Shown: piece by piece, positions 25,377 through 33,115 of the stretch
Position numbering within the stretch: the first letter of the stretch is position 1
How the letters are laid out: the number at the start of each line of letters is the position of its first letter
From: Gammaproteobacteria bacterium
GTDB lineage: Bacteria; Pseudomonadota; Gammaproteobacteria; Pseudomonadales; Azotimanducaceae
Assembly (NCBI GenBank): GCA_026709365.1
Contig: JAPOTD010000010.1
Location: 1 to 33,115, forward strand
Direction: 5' to 3'
DNA length: 33,115 nt
The notes under the pieces: generated by a model
Told to the model about the DNA's origin: nothing
Seen by the model: the letters and a program-made list of their open reading frames with translations, nothing else
The model's database searches: none
Position numbers and translations under genes: made by a program

Positions 25377-26219
25377 TCAGCCAGCGCCTCCGTGTTCGTG
25401 GGCGGCTTCACCCCGCTCAATGCGTCCCTTGTAGGCGCGATCGATCAGGCGCTTGGGATGCATGCCGTCCACGTAGCCGGTGAAGCCCGGCGCCACCACG
25501 CTGTAGCCGAGCAGGCCCTGCACCCGTGCGCTGTACCGGGCCGCCAATTCAGGGGGCACGGCCAGCGGCATGTTCTCTATGGTGCGCAGCCACGGCTGGC
25601 AATACTGGATGGTGATGGCGAGCCGAATGGACTGGCCCTGATTGGCGCCGCCGCGGTGCAGCAGGTTGCCGGCGAAGATGAGCGCCGAGCCCGCCTCAGC
25701 GCTGACCTTGACGGCCTCGTGATCCTTGGGTTGACGCTCCGGCCCCCAGCGATGGCTGCCGGGAATCACTTCGGTGGCGCCATTGGTCTCGGTGAATTCG
25801 TCGAACACCCAAATGGTGCTCAAGCCCCACATCTCGCGCGCCGCGGTTTGCGGCGCTCCGGCCGGGTTGTCGTCAACGTGGAAGTTTTGCGGCGTCTCGC
25901 CACCGTGCACATTGATCGCCAGAGCGGCGGACAGCAGGTAGTCGGGGCACAGGAATGAGTTGGCCAAGCCGAGCGCCAGCGGATGCTCAACCAGCTCGGC
26001 GCAGGCCGGAGACTTGGCCAGCAGGGCATAGACGCGCTCGGAGCGCTCGCCTTCGAAGTTGTTGCGCCCCCAGTTGCGTCCGTCCAGCCAAGGCGCCAGT
26101 TCCGTGCGGATGCGGCTCATCAGGCCGTCATCCATGGCGCCGGCGCAAACCGTGTAGCCTTGGTCCAGGATGCGTTGCCGATGCGTCGCGAGGTCGGCAT
26201 TGAGAGGCGTTGCTGACAT
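25377..26219 (-). CDS. Phytanoyl-CoA dioxygenase (PhyH) family protein
   Basis: This 280-residue Fe(II)/2-oxoglutarate dioxygenase has the iron ligands HVD (His114, Asp116, in NFHVDDNPAG) and the distal His188 in LLHRGG, with a downstream Arg in SIRLAI likely to hold 2-oxoglutarate. Start MSATPLNADLATH at 26219 is chosen on family length; in-frame codons further upstream approach the repeat array. Family members hydroxylate lipids, halogenated or small natural molecules; the substrate is not told by sequence. A GTGTGTCC array begins 75 bp upstream. Confidence 0.9.
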   Translation of the reverse strand: MSATPLNADLATHRQRILDQGYTVCAGAMDDGLMSRIRTELAPWLDGRNWGRNNFEGERSERVYALLAKSPACAELVEHPLALGLANSFLCPDYLLSAALAINVHGGETPQNFHVDDNPAGAPQTAAREMWGLSTIWVFDEFTETNGATEVIPGSHRWGPERQPKDHEAVKVSAEAGSALIFAGNLLHRGGANQGQSIRLAITIQYCQPWLRTIENMPLAVPPELAARYSARVQGLLGYSVVAPGFTGYVDGMHPKRLIDRAYKGRIERGEAAHEHGGAG

Positions 26220-26294
26220 GCTTGGCTGCCCTGCTTGACCCGAATCGGGCGAGAATTGTATCCCGAACGGAACTGGCGCGAAGCTCAAATCGTT

Positions 26295-26428
26295 GTGTGT
26301 CCGGCTCCGTCCTGGATTTGTGTGTCCGGGTGGATTTCGGGCTGGACTTCGTGTGTCCCGCTCGGTTGGATTTGTGTGTCCGGCTGGATTTCGTGTGTCC
26401 CGGTCGGTTCCACTCGGTTCCTGTGTCC
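26295..26428 (+). repeat. GTGTGTCC array C (6 copies)
   Basis: Exact GTGTGTCC occurs at 26295, 26320, 26351, 26374 and 26393, with the variant CTGTGTCC at 26421. Start-to-start steps are 25, 31, 23, 19 and 28 bp. Spacers share GGCTGGATTT or CGCTCGGTTGGATTT, and the last two share TCGGTT elements. The array fills the gap between the PhyH gene (minus) and relA (plus) and is followed after 28 bp by two strong hairpins. Confidence 0.9.
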
Positions 26429-26456
26429 CATTCGGTTACTCGGTTCCCTCAGGCGC

Positions 26457-26480
26457 GGAGTTTCGCGCCAGCGAAACTCC
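26457..26480. repeat. Perfect 10-bp-stem hairpin next to array C
   Basis: GGAGTTTCGC and GCGAAACTCC enclose loop GCCA. It starts with GGAG, the tetranucleotide often seen at the base of REP hairpins. Only three bases separate it from a second hairpin. Confidence 0.8.
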
Positions 26481-26483
26481 AAC

Positions 26484-26510
26484 CGCCTCTCGCCCTGTGG
26501 GCGAGAGGCG
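26484..26510. repeat. Perfect 12-bp-stem hairpin next to array C
   Basis: CGCCTCTCGCCC and GGGCGAGAGGCG enclose the 3-nt loop TGT. Together with the preceding hairpin it forms a compact double palindrome, like a REP pair or a strong terminator without T-tract. Confidence 0.8.
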
Positions 26511-26792
26511 CACTTGCCGATTGGGGCGGAGGTGGCACAATGGCACTGGGGCCGAGCGGGAGTAGCCTGCGGTCGTGACCGCCCTCGGCAACAGCTGGCA
26601 AGCAGCGCCGCTTTGGGTGATTCGACCCGTCAGGCGCGTCCAGCTTTTGCCGGGCGTTGCCGAAAAGGTCGGCGTGGGCTGCGGCGGCGAATTGGACTGC
26701 GGGGCGGTTTCGCATCTGTGCAGTCCATTGTCGGCGGATCTCGGGCATCTGCGCATTGCTGACTTTCAACTGTAAATCACGACAGGTCCAAA
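26511..26792. other. Leader region of relA
   Basis: About 280 bp lie between the hairpins and the relA start. No gene is supported. AGG at about 8 bases before ATG serves as a plain ribosome site. No clear promoter was found. Confidence 0.35.
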
Positions 26793-28796
26793 ATGCCCGG
26801 CAGCACCAGCGTCAGCCTCAGACGGAACACGCCCCAGGCCGGTGCGGGCGAGGCGGCTTTGGCCGCTTGGGCGCAGCGCCTTGGCCAACGCCACCCCCGA
26901 CTTGACGCAGCGGCGATCCTATCGGCCGCCAGCCAGCTGGAGGAGGACGCCCTGCAATCCCACCTCGATGCCGCATTGGAGTTGGCAGCGCTGGTGGCCA
27001 GCATGGAGATGGACACCGCCTCGGTGCTGGCGGCGCTGTTTCACGGCTCGGTTCGCCATGGAGCCGTCGCCAAATCCGAATTGCCGGCCCGCATCGGCGC
27101 CGCTGCGGCGTCGTTGGCGGCATCGGTGATCGACATGGCGGACACCAGCATTCTCGACCTCACCAGTTCCCGCCTGCTGGCCAGCGAGGCCAAGGACCAA
27201 ACCGCCAACATCCGCCGCATGCTGGTGGCGGTCATTGACGACGGCCGGGTGGCGGCGCTCAAGCTGGCGGAGCGGGTGGTCGCGCTGCGGCGGGCCAAGG
27301 CCAGTTCGGAGGAGCGCAAGGCCCGCATCGCCACCGAGGCGATGACCGTGTTCGTGCCGTTGGCGGACCGGCTGGGCATCTGGCAGCTCAAGTGGGAGCT
27401 TGAGGACCTGGCGTTGCGCTACTTGGAGCCCGATGCCTACATGCGCATTGCCAAGCAGCTCGACGGACGTCGGGTGGAGCGCGAACGTCGCGTCAAAGCA
27501 CTGGTCGCGCGGCTTAGGGAGGCGTTTGAGTCCCAAGGCATCAAGGCGGCGATCGGTGGCCGGGCGAAGCACATCTACAGCATCTGGCGCAAGATGCGCA
27601 CCAAGAACATTCCCTTGGATGAGGTCTATGACGCGCAGGCGGTGCGCATCATCGTGGGCGATGTCCCCGCCTGCTATGCCGCCTTGGGGGTCGTGCATTC
27701 GCTGTCGCGCCCCATTCCCGATGAGCTTGACGACTACATCGCCTCGCCGAAGGAGAACGGCTATCGTTCCATCCACACAGCTGTGGTTGGCGCCGCCGGC
27801 ATGGCTTTCGAGGTTCAGATCCGCACCGAGGCGATGCATCGGGACGCGGAGCTCGGGGTTTGCGCCCACTGGGCCTACAAGGGCATGGACCCGGAGGACG
27901 ACTACTACGCCAACCAGGTGGCTTGGCTGCGGCAGGCCCTTGACGCCCATGAGCGGGAAGGGGTGGGCCTGGCCGGTGAGCTGATCGACCAGGTTCGTGA
28001 GCAGCGGGTTTTCGTGTACACGCCCCAAGGCCATGTGCTGGACTTGATGGCCGGGGCCACGGCCCTGGACTTCGCCTATCGGGTACACACCGAGGTTGGG
28101 CAGCGCTGCGTGGGCGCGCGCATCGACGGGGTGCCGGCGCCTCTCAGTTCCCCCCTGCAATCCGGTCAACGGGTGCGAATACTGACTGCTCCGGACGCCG
28201 CCCCGCAGCGGGCTTGGCTGGACCCGGAACTGGGCTACGTGCGCACCTCAAGGGCGATGAGCAAGATCCGCGCCTGGTTTTATGATCGGGATCAGGCGGA
28301 GAGCATCGCCGCTGGCCGAAGCCTCTTCCTGGCGATGGTTGACGGGCTGGGCTTGCCGCTGCCGGATCCGAAGGCGCTCCTGGATGTGGCGCCGACGTTA
28401 AAGCGACCGGGCCCCAGCGGACTGTTCCTCGCGCTTGGCGTTGGCGAGATGGCGCCGCTGGAGGCGCTGCGCCTGTATCTGGCCGCCAACGGAGAGAATC
28501 CGGCCCAGCGCAGCCTGTTGCCCGAATTGGCATCTGAGGACGCGCCGTCCCGCTACCGATTGCGGATCGAGGGCCGTGACCGTGAGGGCCTGCTGCGTGA
28601 CCTGACCGAGACGGTGAGCCGCTTTGGCCTGTCGATGCTGGCCAACGTCGCCCATGTCGTGCCGACCACCGGCGCGGCTTGGTTCGACATGGACCTTGAG
28701 CTTGAGGGCCTGTATGAGGCGGCGCGCATCATGCATCATTTACGCCATGTGCCCGATGTTCGGCAGGTGCGTCGGCTGGCCTTGAATGCGGCCTGA
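26793..28796 (+). CDS. relA: (p)ppGpp synthetase RelA (RelA/SpoT family)
   Basis: This 667-residue stringent-response enzyme has an N-terminal pseudo-hydrolase domain with FHGSVRHG (83-90) in place of a working HDxxED site. The synthetase domain has YDAQAVRIIV (279-288), the RelA-type EXDD motif as ELDD (311-314) and NGYRSIHT (322-329). A TGS domain follows (about 405-465) and an ACT domain (about 588-660, RYRLRIEGRDREGLLRDL). This makes it a ribosome-linked synthetase without hydrolase function, as in gammaproteobacterial RelA. It is about 75 residues shorter than E. coli RelA. adk follows after 39 bp. Confidence 0.95.
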   Translation: MPGSTSVSLRRNTPQAGAGEAALAAWAQRLGQRHPRLDAAAILSAASQLEEDALQSHLDAALELAALVASMEMDTASVLAALFHGSVRHGAVAKSELPARIGAAAASLAASVIDMADTSILDLTSSRLLASEAKDQTANIRRMLVAVIDDGRVAALKLAERVVALRRAKASSEERKARIATEAMTVFVPLADRLGIWQLKWELEDLALRYLEPDAYMRIAKQLDGRRVERERRVKALVARLREAFESQGIKAAIGGRAKHIYSIWRKMRTKNIPLDEVYDAQAVRIIVGDVPACYAALGVVHSLSRPIPDELDDYIASPKENGYRSIHTAVVGAAGMAFEVQIRTEAMHRDAELGVCAHWAYKGMDPEDDYYANQVAWLRQALDAHEREGVGLAGELIDQVREQRVFVYTPQGHVLDLMAGATALDFAYRVHTEVGQRCVGARIDGVPAPLSSPLQSGQRVRILTAPDAAPQRAWLDPELGYVRTSRAMSKIRAWFYDRDQAESIAAGRSLFLAMVDGLGLPLPDPKALLDVAPTLKRPGPSGLFLALGVGEMAPLEALRLYLAANGENPAQRSLLPELASEDAPSRYRLRIEGRDREGLLRDLTETVSRFGLSMLANVAHVVPTTGAAWFDMDLELEGLYEAARIMHHLRHVPDVRQVRRLALNAA

Positions 28797-28835
28797 TACG
28801 ACCCTCGCCCTTTGGCAAGTCAACAAGGTGCAACC

Positions 28836-29531
28836 ATGAGAATCATCATGCTGGGGCCGCCGGGGGCGGGCAAGGGCACCCAGGCGCAGTTCATTTGCGA
28901 CGCCTGCTCGATCCCGCAAGTCTCCACCGGCAACATGCTGCGGGCGGCCATGAAGGCCGGCACGCCGTTGGGAAGGCAAGTCCAGGAGGTGGTGGACAGA
29001 GGCGCGCTGGTCTCCGACGACATCATCGTCGCTTTGGTCCGAGAGCGGATTGCCGAGGCGGACTGCGGCGGCGGATTTCTGTTCGATGGCTTCCCGCGCA
29101 CCATCCCGCAGGCCGAAGCCCTGCAGGCCGCCGGCGTGGCCGTTGACGCGGTGGTCGAAATCACCGTGCCGGATGCGGAGATCATCAAGCGCATGAGCGG
29201 TCGCCGCATCCATCCGGGCAGCGGCCGGGTCTATCACGTGGCCTTCAATCCCCCGGCCAGGCCTGGCCTTGACGACCAAACCGGCGAACCCCTGATCCAG
29301 CGCGAGGACGACGCCGAGGATCGGGTGCGCCACCGGCTGGACGTCTATCGCCGGCAGACCCAGCCGCTGATCGCCTTTTACCGCGGCTTGGCGCAATCCA
29401 CTGGGCTTCGCTACTTGGCCATTGAGGGAACGGGAACCGTGGCGGCCATTCAAGGCGAGCTGGCGGCTGGTTTGGGCATTGATCCGGCGCCTGGGCGGCG
29501 TCCCCAGGGGCCTGGGCCGAACCTTGGCTGA
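28836..29531 (+). CDS. adk: Adenylate kinase
   Basis: This 231-residue kinase interconverts AMP, ADP and ATP. The P-loop is GPPGAGKGT (7-15), followed by STGNMLRAA (AMP binding), FLFDGFPRT and the long LID domain ([19 protein letters not shown]). The LID has no zinc cysteines. AAGGTG seven bases ahead of ATG supports the start. The last 20 residues ([13 protein letters not shown]) are a Gly/Pro-rich tail beyond the family end. Confidence 0.97.
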   Translation: MRIIMLGPPGAGKGTQAQFICDACSIPQVSTGNMLRAAMKAGTPLGRQVQEVVDRGALVSDDIIVALVRERIAEADCGGGFLFDGFPRTIPQAEALQAAGVAVDAVVEITVPDAEIIKRMSGRRIHPGSGRVYHVAFNPPARPGLDDQTGEPLIQREDDAEDRVRHRLDVYRRQTQPLIAFYRGLAQSTGLRYLAIEGTGTVAAIQGELAAGLGIDPAPGRRPQGPGPNLG

Positions 29532-29621
29532 AACAAGTTCGATTCAAGACCGGTGCCGGACGGCTTCGGGCCGGAGCCCCACCTGAAGCGGACGTTCTAT
29601 CCCGAGGGCGCTCCTGCGCCT

Positions 29622-30236
29622 CTACTTTGCCGCCCAGATCACCAGATGCAACTCGTCTTCTTCGATGAGGCTGTACTCAGGAATTCGTCCGGACAGCGCC
29701 TCGCACTCCCTGCGAATGATCGGCACGCCGTCGCCGCGCCGGTCCATCAAGCGCGTGCGCCCCAAACCGGATGGCGCCGCGCAGCGGGCCAGCGGCGAGA
29801 CGATCAGTTCGTTGCGGTTCGCTTGCCGGAGGTGGAGGCTGTCCGGGGTCAGCGTGTTGACCAATCCGCCGGGCACGTGCTGGCTGCGTTCGATGTCAAT
29901 GCGCAGCAGAGGCACGAGTCTGCCATCCCCGTCCGCGAGTTCCAGCTTGAGGATGTGGGCGTCTAGCGCCGGGCGGATGGCGTCGTTGCACAGGTCGCGA
30001 ACCCGGGTTTCAACGGCGTCCAGTTCGTCAAGCGGAATGCCCGGAATTCGTCGGCTGCCATCCTCCACGCCCAACAACATCGTCCCGCCCCGGCTGTTGG
30101 CAAAGGCGGCAAGCTCGTCCGCCAAGTCGCGTTTGTCCGGGGCGGTGACTCGACCTCGGTCCACAGCGACGCTCTTGACTTCCAAGGCCGAGTCCTCGCC
30201 CAGCCGGATTCGGCGCGCCAGTTCCGCCTCTGTCAT
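29622..30236 (-). CDS. AlbA_2 (Schlafen-like) domain protein, short form
   Basis: This protein of about 204 residues begins MTEAELARRIRLGEDSALEVKSV. The AlbA_2 domain is indicated by DLADELAAFANSRGGTMLLGVED and HLRQANRNELI near residue 140, probably a nucleic-acid-binding module found in regulators and some nucleases. Usual relatives carry a GHKL ATPase domain after it; only a short end segment (VPIIRRECEALSG) resembling that domain's C-terminus is present. Start could also be the TTG at 30263. Function unknown. Confidence 0.75.
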   Translation of the reverse strand: MTEAELARRIRLGEDSALEVKSVAVDRGRVTAPDKRDLADELAAFANSRGGTMLLGVEDGSRRIPGIPLDELDAVETRVRDLCNDAIRPALDAHILKLELADGDGRLVPLLRIDIERSQHVPGGLVNTLTPDSLHLRQANRNELIVSPLARCAAPSGLGRTRLMDRRGDGVPIIRRECEALSGRIPEYSLIEEDELHLVIWAAK

Positions 30237-30330
30237 TGCGCATACCGTGGGTTGGTGCGCCAATCATAAGGCAATTCCAGCTGCCCATTGGCGTCCTGCA
30301 TCATTGGGCGCCAATGCCAGCCAGCACTCC

Positions 30331-33115
30331 TCAAGGGCGAAACTGCAGGACGCGAGGCTTCAGGCGCGCCGGCTGGGCGACGATGCGGTAGGCGTTGCGC
30401 ACCCACTCGCAGATCATTCGGCGGGTGTCCCGGGGGTCGATCAACTCCTCGATTTGGAACTTCGACAACGGCCCGATCGGCCCGCGGGCGCTTTCGATGC
30501 GGGCCATGAGCTCATCGCGCAGGGCCTTGGGATCCTCGGCCTCGGCGAGCTGGCGCTTGTAGGCGGCTTCGATGCCGCCTTCCGGGGGGATGCCGCCGAC
30601 ATCGGCGGCCGGCCAGGCGACGCGCATCGAGGGCCTTGAGCGTGGCGAGGCGAAGTTGTTGCCGGCCACGCCGAAGCTGCGGCGCATGAGCACCGTGAAG
30701 ATCGGCACGGTGGCTTGGGCGGAGGCGATCATCCACTCGCCGCCGCGGCGTATCGTGCCGGCGGTCTCGTGCTCCAGGCCGACGGCGAAGCCGGGGTTGT
30801 CCACCAGGTTCAGGATGGGCAGATGAAACAGGTCGCAGAGATCCTGGTGGCGGGTGAGCTTGCGGCAGCCGTCGGCGGTCAGGGCGCCGCCGTTGACGTG
30901 TCGGCTGTCGGATGCGAGCACGCCGATGGGGTGGCCGTTCATGCGGGCCAAGCCGGTGATCTGGTCGGTGCCCCAAAGCGGGCCGATTTCAAGGAACGAA
31001 TCCCGGTCGGCCATGAGCCGGATGGCCCTGCGCATGTCGAAGGCGGCGGTGCGCTTGCGCGGGATGAGGGTGAACAGCGCCTCGTCCTGGCGGTCCGGCG
31101 GATCGTTGGGATCGGGCGGCTGCACCGGTGGCGGCTCGTACACGCTGGAGGGCAGGTAGGACAGGAAGCGCTTGGTCAGCGTTGCGGCCTCCGCCTCGGT
31201 TTCGGCCAGGTTGTCCACCGACCCGTTGCGGCAGTGGATGTGCCAGCCGCCGAGCGCCTCCTTGTCGATGTCGTAGCCCATGGCGTGGCTGACCACGGGC
31301 GGCCCGGCGACGAACAGCTGGGCGATGTCGCGCACCATCACCGAGAAGTGGCCCAGCACCGCTTTGGCGGCGCCGATGCCCACGACGCTGCCGAGCAGCA
31401 CGTTGACCACCGGCACGGTTGCCAGTTGCTCGGCATACATGGAACTGCCCAAGTGCGGCGGCAGGAAGGAGCCGCCGCCGCCCGCCACCCGTGGGCGGCC
31501 CGCCTTGATGGCCCCGGCGCTTTCCTTGGCCGCGCTTTCGCCCGCACGTCTTTGTTGCGGCACCATGGCGGCGACGCTGCCGCCGCCGGAGGAGCCGTCG
31601 AGCAGGCGCACCGCCGGCGTGCGCATTTCCAGCGACAGCCGGTCCAGGTAAATGCTCTTGGCGCCGATCGCGCCGTCGGCATGGCCGCCTCGGGAGGTGA
31701 AGTCGTCGGCGCAGGCCACGGCCGGTCGGCCGTCGATCCGTCCCCAGCCGCCGACGTGGTTGGCGGGCGTGAAGGCGCTGATGTTGCCGTCCCCGTCATA
31801 GGAGGGGAATCCGGCGAGGCTGCCCACCTCCTGAAAGGAGCCGTCGTCGAGCAGCAGATCGATGCGCTCCCGGCAGGTGAGCTTGCCCCGGCTGCGTTGC
31901 CGAATCACGCCGGGATCTTCGGAACCGTGCTGCAGCCGCTCATGGGCTAGCCGCTGAATGGCGGCGGCCTCGGCCAGGAGCGGCGCCCAAGTCTCGCCCT
32001 CCTGCCGTTGCCCGCCGGAGGGTTCGGCGCCTGCTGCGGGCGTGATCGCCGCCAGCACTTGGCCGGCATGGACGCCGTCGCCGGGTTGCAGGGCCAGCGC
32101 CTTGGTCAGTACGCCGGGGCAGGGGGCTTGGACTTCCGACTCCATCTTCATGGCGGTGATCACCAGCAGGGTTTCGCCTGCGGCAACGGTTGCGCCTGCA
32201 TCGGCGTGCGTCTCAACCACGGTGCCGGTCATGGGGCATTCGACGGCGACTTGGCCTTCCTCGATGGCTAGGGAAGGGCCTTGCGGGGGTTGCTGGGCTG
32301 CCGAAACGGATGCTGGGTTGAGGCTGTCGGTCCGCAGCCCAAGCTGCGCCTGCTCCAGCAGCGCCAGCGCGCTGTTGCGATGGACCGCAACGGATGGCGG
32401 GGAGAGCAGGCCGGGCTCCTCGGTCAGCAGCGTGGTGCGGGCGTCGCCGCCCAGCAGAGCGGGATGCGCCAGAATGGCCTGCAGGGCGGCAAGGTTGGTT
32501 GGCAGCCCGGTGACGTGGAATTCCGCCAAGGCGCGGCGGGTGCGGTCGGCAGCGACGCCGAAAGACGCTCCAAAGCCGGCCGTGCCGATTACCTTCGCCA
32601 GCAGCGGATCGAACTCAGGCGGCGGCGCATAGCCCAGGTAGCCCGCCGCATCGACCCGCACCCCGGGCCCGGAAGGCTCCTTGTAGGCGCTGATGGTGCC
32701 TGCGCCTTCGACGGTTACCCGGGCCTGCACCGCGAATCCGCGCGGCGCCCCGACCGTGGCTTGATCCGCCAGCCCCAGATCCGCCAGTGATGCGCCCGCC
32801 GCGATTCGGAACTGGGCTTCGACGAGATCCACGCCGGTGACCTGCTCGGTGACCGTGTGCTCGACCTGGATGCGTGGATTGCACTCAATGAAGTAGTGCA
32901 GGCCAGCCTCCGGGGAGACGAGGAACTCCACCGTGCCGGCATTGAGGTAACTGGCACCCTCGGCCAATTTGATGGCGTCGTCAAGCAGCCGCTGGCGGAG
33001 CGCTTCGTCCAAGCCCGGCGCCGGCGCCATCTCGATGAGCTTTTGGTGGCGCACCTGCACCGAGCAGTCGCGCTCGTGCAGGTGAACCACCAGGCCCTGT
33101 GCGTCAGCCAGAATA
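30331..33115 (-). CDS. Single-chain acyl-CoA carboxylase: biotin carboxylase, BCCP and carboxyltransferase domains; 5' end cut by window edge
   Basis: The frame is open to the right edge (last visible residues ILADAQGLVVHLHERDCSVQ). From N to C there is the end of a biotin carboxylase domain (FIECNPRIQVEHTVTEQVTG, with the catalytic Glu/Asn/Arg region), a biotin carboxyl carrier domain with the biotinyl Lys in AMKMES, and both halves of an acyl-CoA carboxyltransferase (GGGSFLPPHLGSS; NLVDNPGFAVGLEHE; NNFASPRSRPSMRVAWP). This is the layout of single-polypeptide multi-domain acyl-CoA carboxylases such as the long-chain LCC type, rather than separate alpha and beta chains. It carboxylates an acyl-CoA; acetyl-, propionyl- or longer chains cannot be told apart here. 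The C-terminus (DPRDTRRMICEWVRNAY) is typical. Confidence 0.92.
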   Translation of the reverse strand, partial: ILADAQGLVVHLHERDCSVQVRHQKLIEMAPAPGLDEALRQRLLDDAIKLAEGASYLNAGTVEFLVSPEAGLHYFIECNPRIQVEHTVTEQVTGVDLVEAQFRIAAGASLADLGLADQATVGAPRGFAVQARVTVEGAGTISAYKEPSGPGVRVDAAGYLGYAPPPEFDPLLAKVIGTAGFGASFGVAADRTRRALAEFHVTGLPTNLAALQAILAHPALLGGDARTTLLTEEPGLLSPPSVAVHRNSALALLEQAQLGLRTDSLNPASVSAAQQPPQGPSLAIEEGQVAVECPMTGTVVETHADAGATVAAGETLLVITAMKMESEVQAPCPGVLTKALALQPGDGVHAGQVLAAITPAAGAEPSGGQRQEGETWAPLLAEAAAIQRLAHERLQHGSEDPGVIRQRSRGKLTCRERIDLLLDDGSFQEVGSLAGFPSYDGDGNISAFTPANHVGGWGRIDGRPAVACADDFTSRGGHADGAIGAKSIYLDRLSLEMRTPAVRLLDGSSGGGSVAAMVPQQRRAGESAAKESAGAIKAGRPRVAGGGGSFLPPHLGSSMYAEQLATVPVVNVLLGSVVGIGAAKAVLGHFSVMVRDIAQLFVAGPPVVSHAMGYDIDKEALGGWHIHCRNGSVDNLAETEAEAATLTKRFLSYLPSSVYEPPPVQPPDPNDPPDRQDEALFTLIPRKRTAAFDMRRAIRLMADRDSFLEIGPLWGTDQITGLARMNGHPIGVLASDSRHVNGGALTADGCRKLTRHQDLCDLFHLPILNLVDNPGFAVGLEHETAGTIRRGGEWMIASAQATVPIFTVLMRRSFGVAGNNFASPRSRPSMRVAWPAADVGGIPPEGGIEAAYKRQLAEAEDPKALRDELMARIESARGPIGPLSKFQIEELIDPRDTRRMICEWVRNAYRIVAQPARLKPRVLQFRP

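Overview
The window is a GC-rich (about 65-68% by eye) bacterial chromosome segment with densely packed, mostly housekeeping genes. A gammaproteobacterium is most likely: the QueF is of the long bimodular type, the RelA is a monofunctional synthetase with the EXDD motif, and the 4.5S RNA is of the short form. Several oxygenases (P450s and a PhyH-type dioxygenase), a sulfite-dehydrogenase-like pair and a single-chain biotin carboxylase fit an environmental or host-associated heterotroph. No species can be named from the sequence alone.

Layout. 1-876: 3' part of a prolyl oligopeptidase, possibly frameshifted near base 25. 1224-4232 (minus strand): a tight four-gene operon of P450, P450-type ferredoxin, sorA-like Mo enzyme and c-type cytochrome. 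4309-5538: a repeat array and a REP-associated tyrosine (Y1/IS200-like) transposase. 5632-8514 (minus): two more P450-family genes, one of which has lost the haem-ligand cysteine. 8650-8836: a second repeat array. 8874-9709 (plus): a small EthD-like alpha/beta-barrel protein and a 7Fe ferredoxin. 10041-15961 (plus): a complete suf operon, sufBCDS-sufA-sufT-sufE. 15931-17275 (minus): the two glycosyltransferase-like proteins of the rSAM/selenodomain-associated type 1/type 2 pair. 17396-24678: an MFS transporter, an ATP-grasp/alpha-E fusion, endonuclease V, an alanine/glycine:cation symporter and QueF. 24717-25320: short direct repeats, the 4.5S SRP RNA, tRNA-Ser(GGA) and a small less GC-rich stretch. 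25377-26219 (minus): PhyH dioxygenase, followed by a third repeat array and two strong hairpins. 26793-29531 (plus): relA and adk. 29622-33115 (minus): an AlbA_2 protein and a biotin carboxylase/BCCP/carboxyltransferase fusion that runs off the right edge.

The most unusual signal is the family of three intergenic arrays built on one 8-bp core, GTGTGTCC (17 exact or near-exact copies), at 4309-4387, 8650-8836 and 26295-26428. Copies are direct repeats about 18-31 bp apart. The spacers look alike within an array but differ between arrays. Each array lies about 75-135 bp upstream of the start codon of an oxygenase gene. One array adjoins the Y1 transposase gene and another adjoins two near-perfect hairpins. 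They could be a RAYT-mobilised repeat family, an operator family controlling oxygenases, or a repeat that has been co-opted for control.

A second point is the operon that joins a P450 and its ferredoxin to a SorAB-like sulfite dehydrogenase. One reading is oxidative release of sulfite from an organosulfur compound followed by sulfite oxidation; this is inference only.
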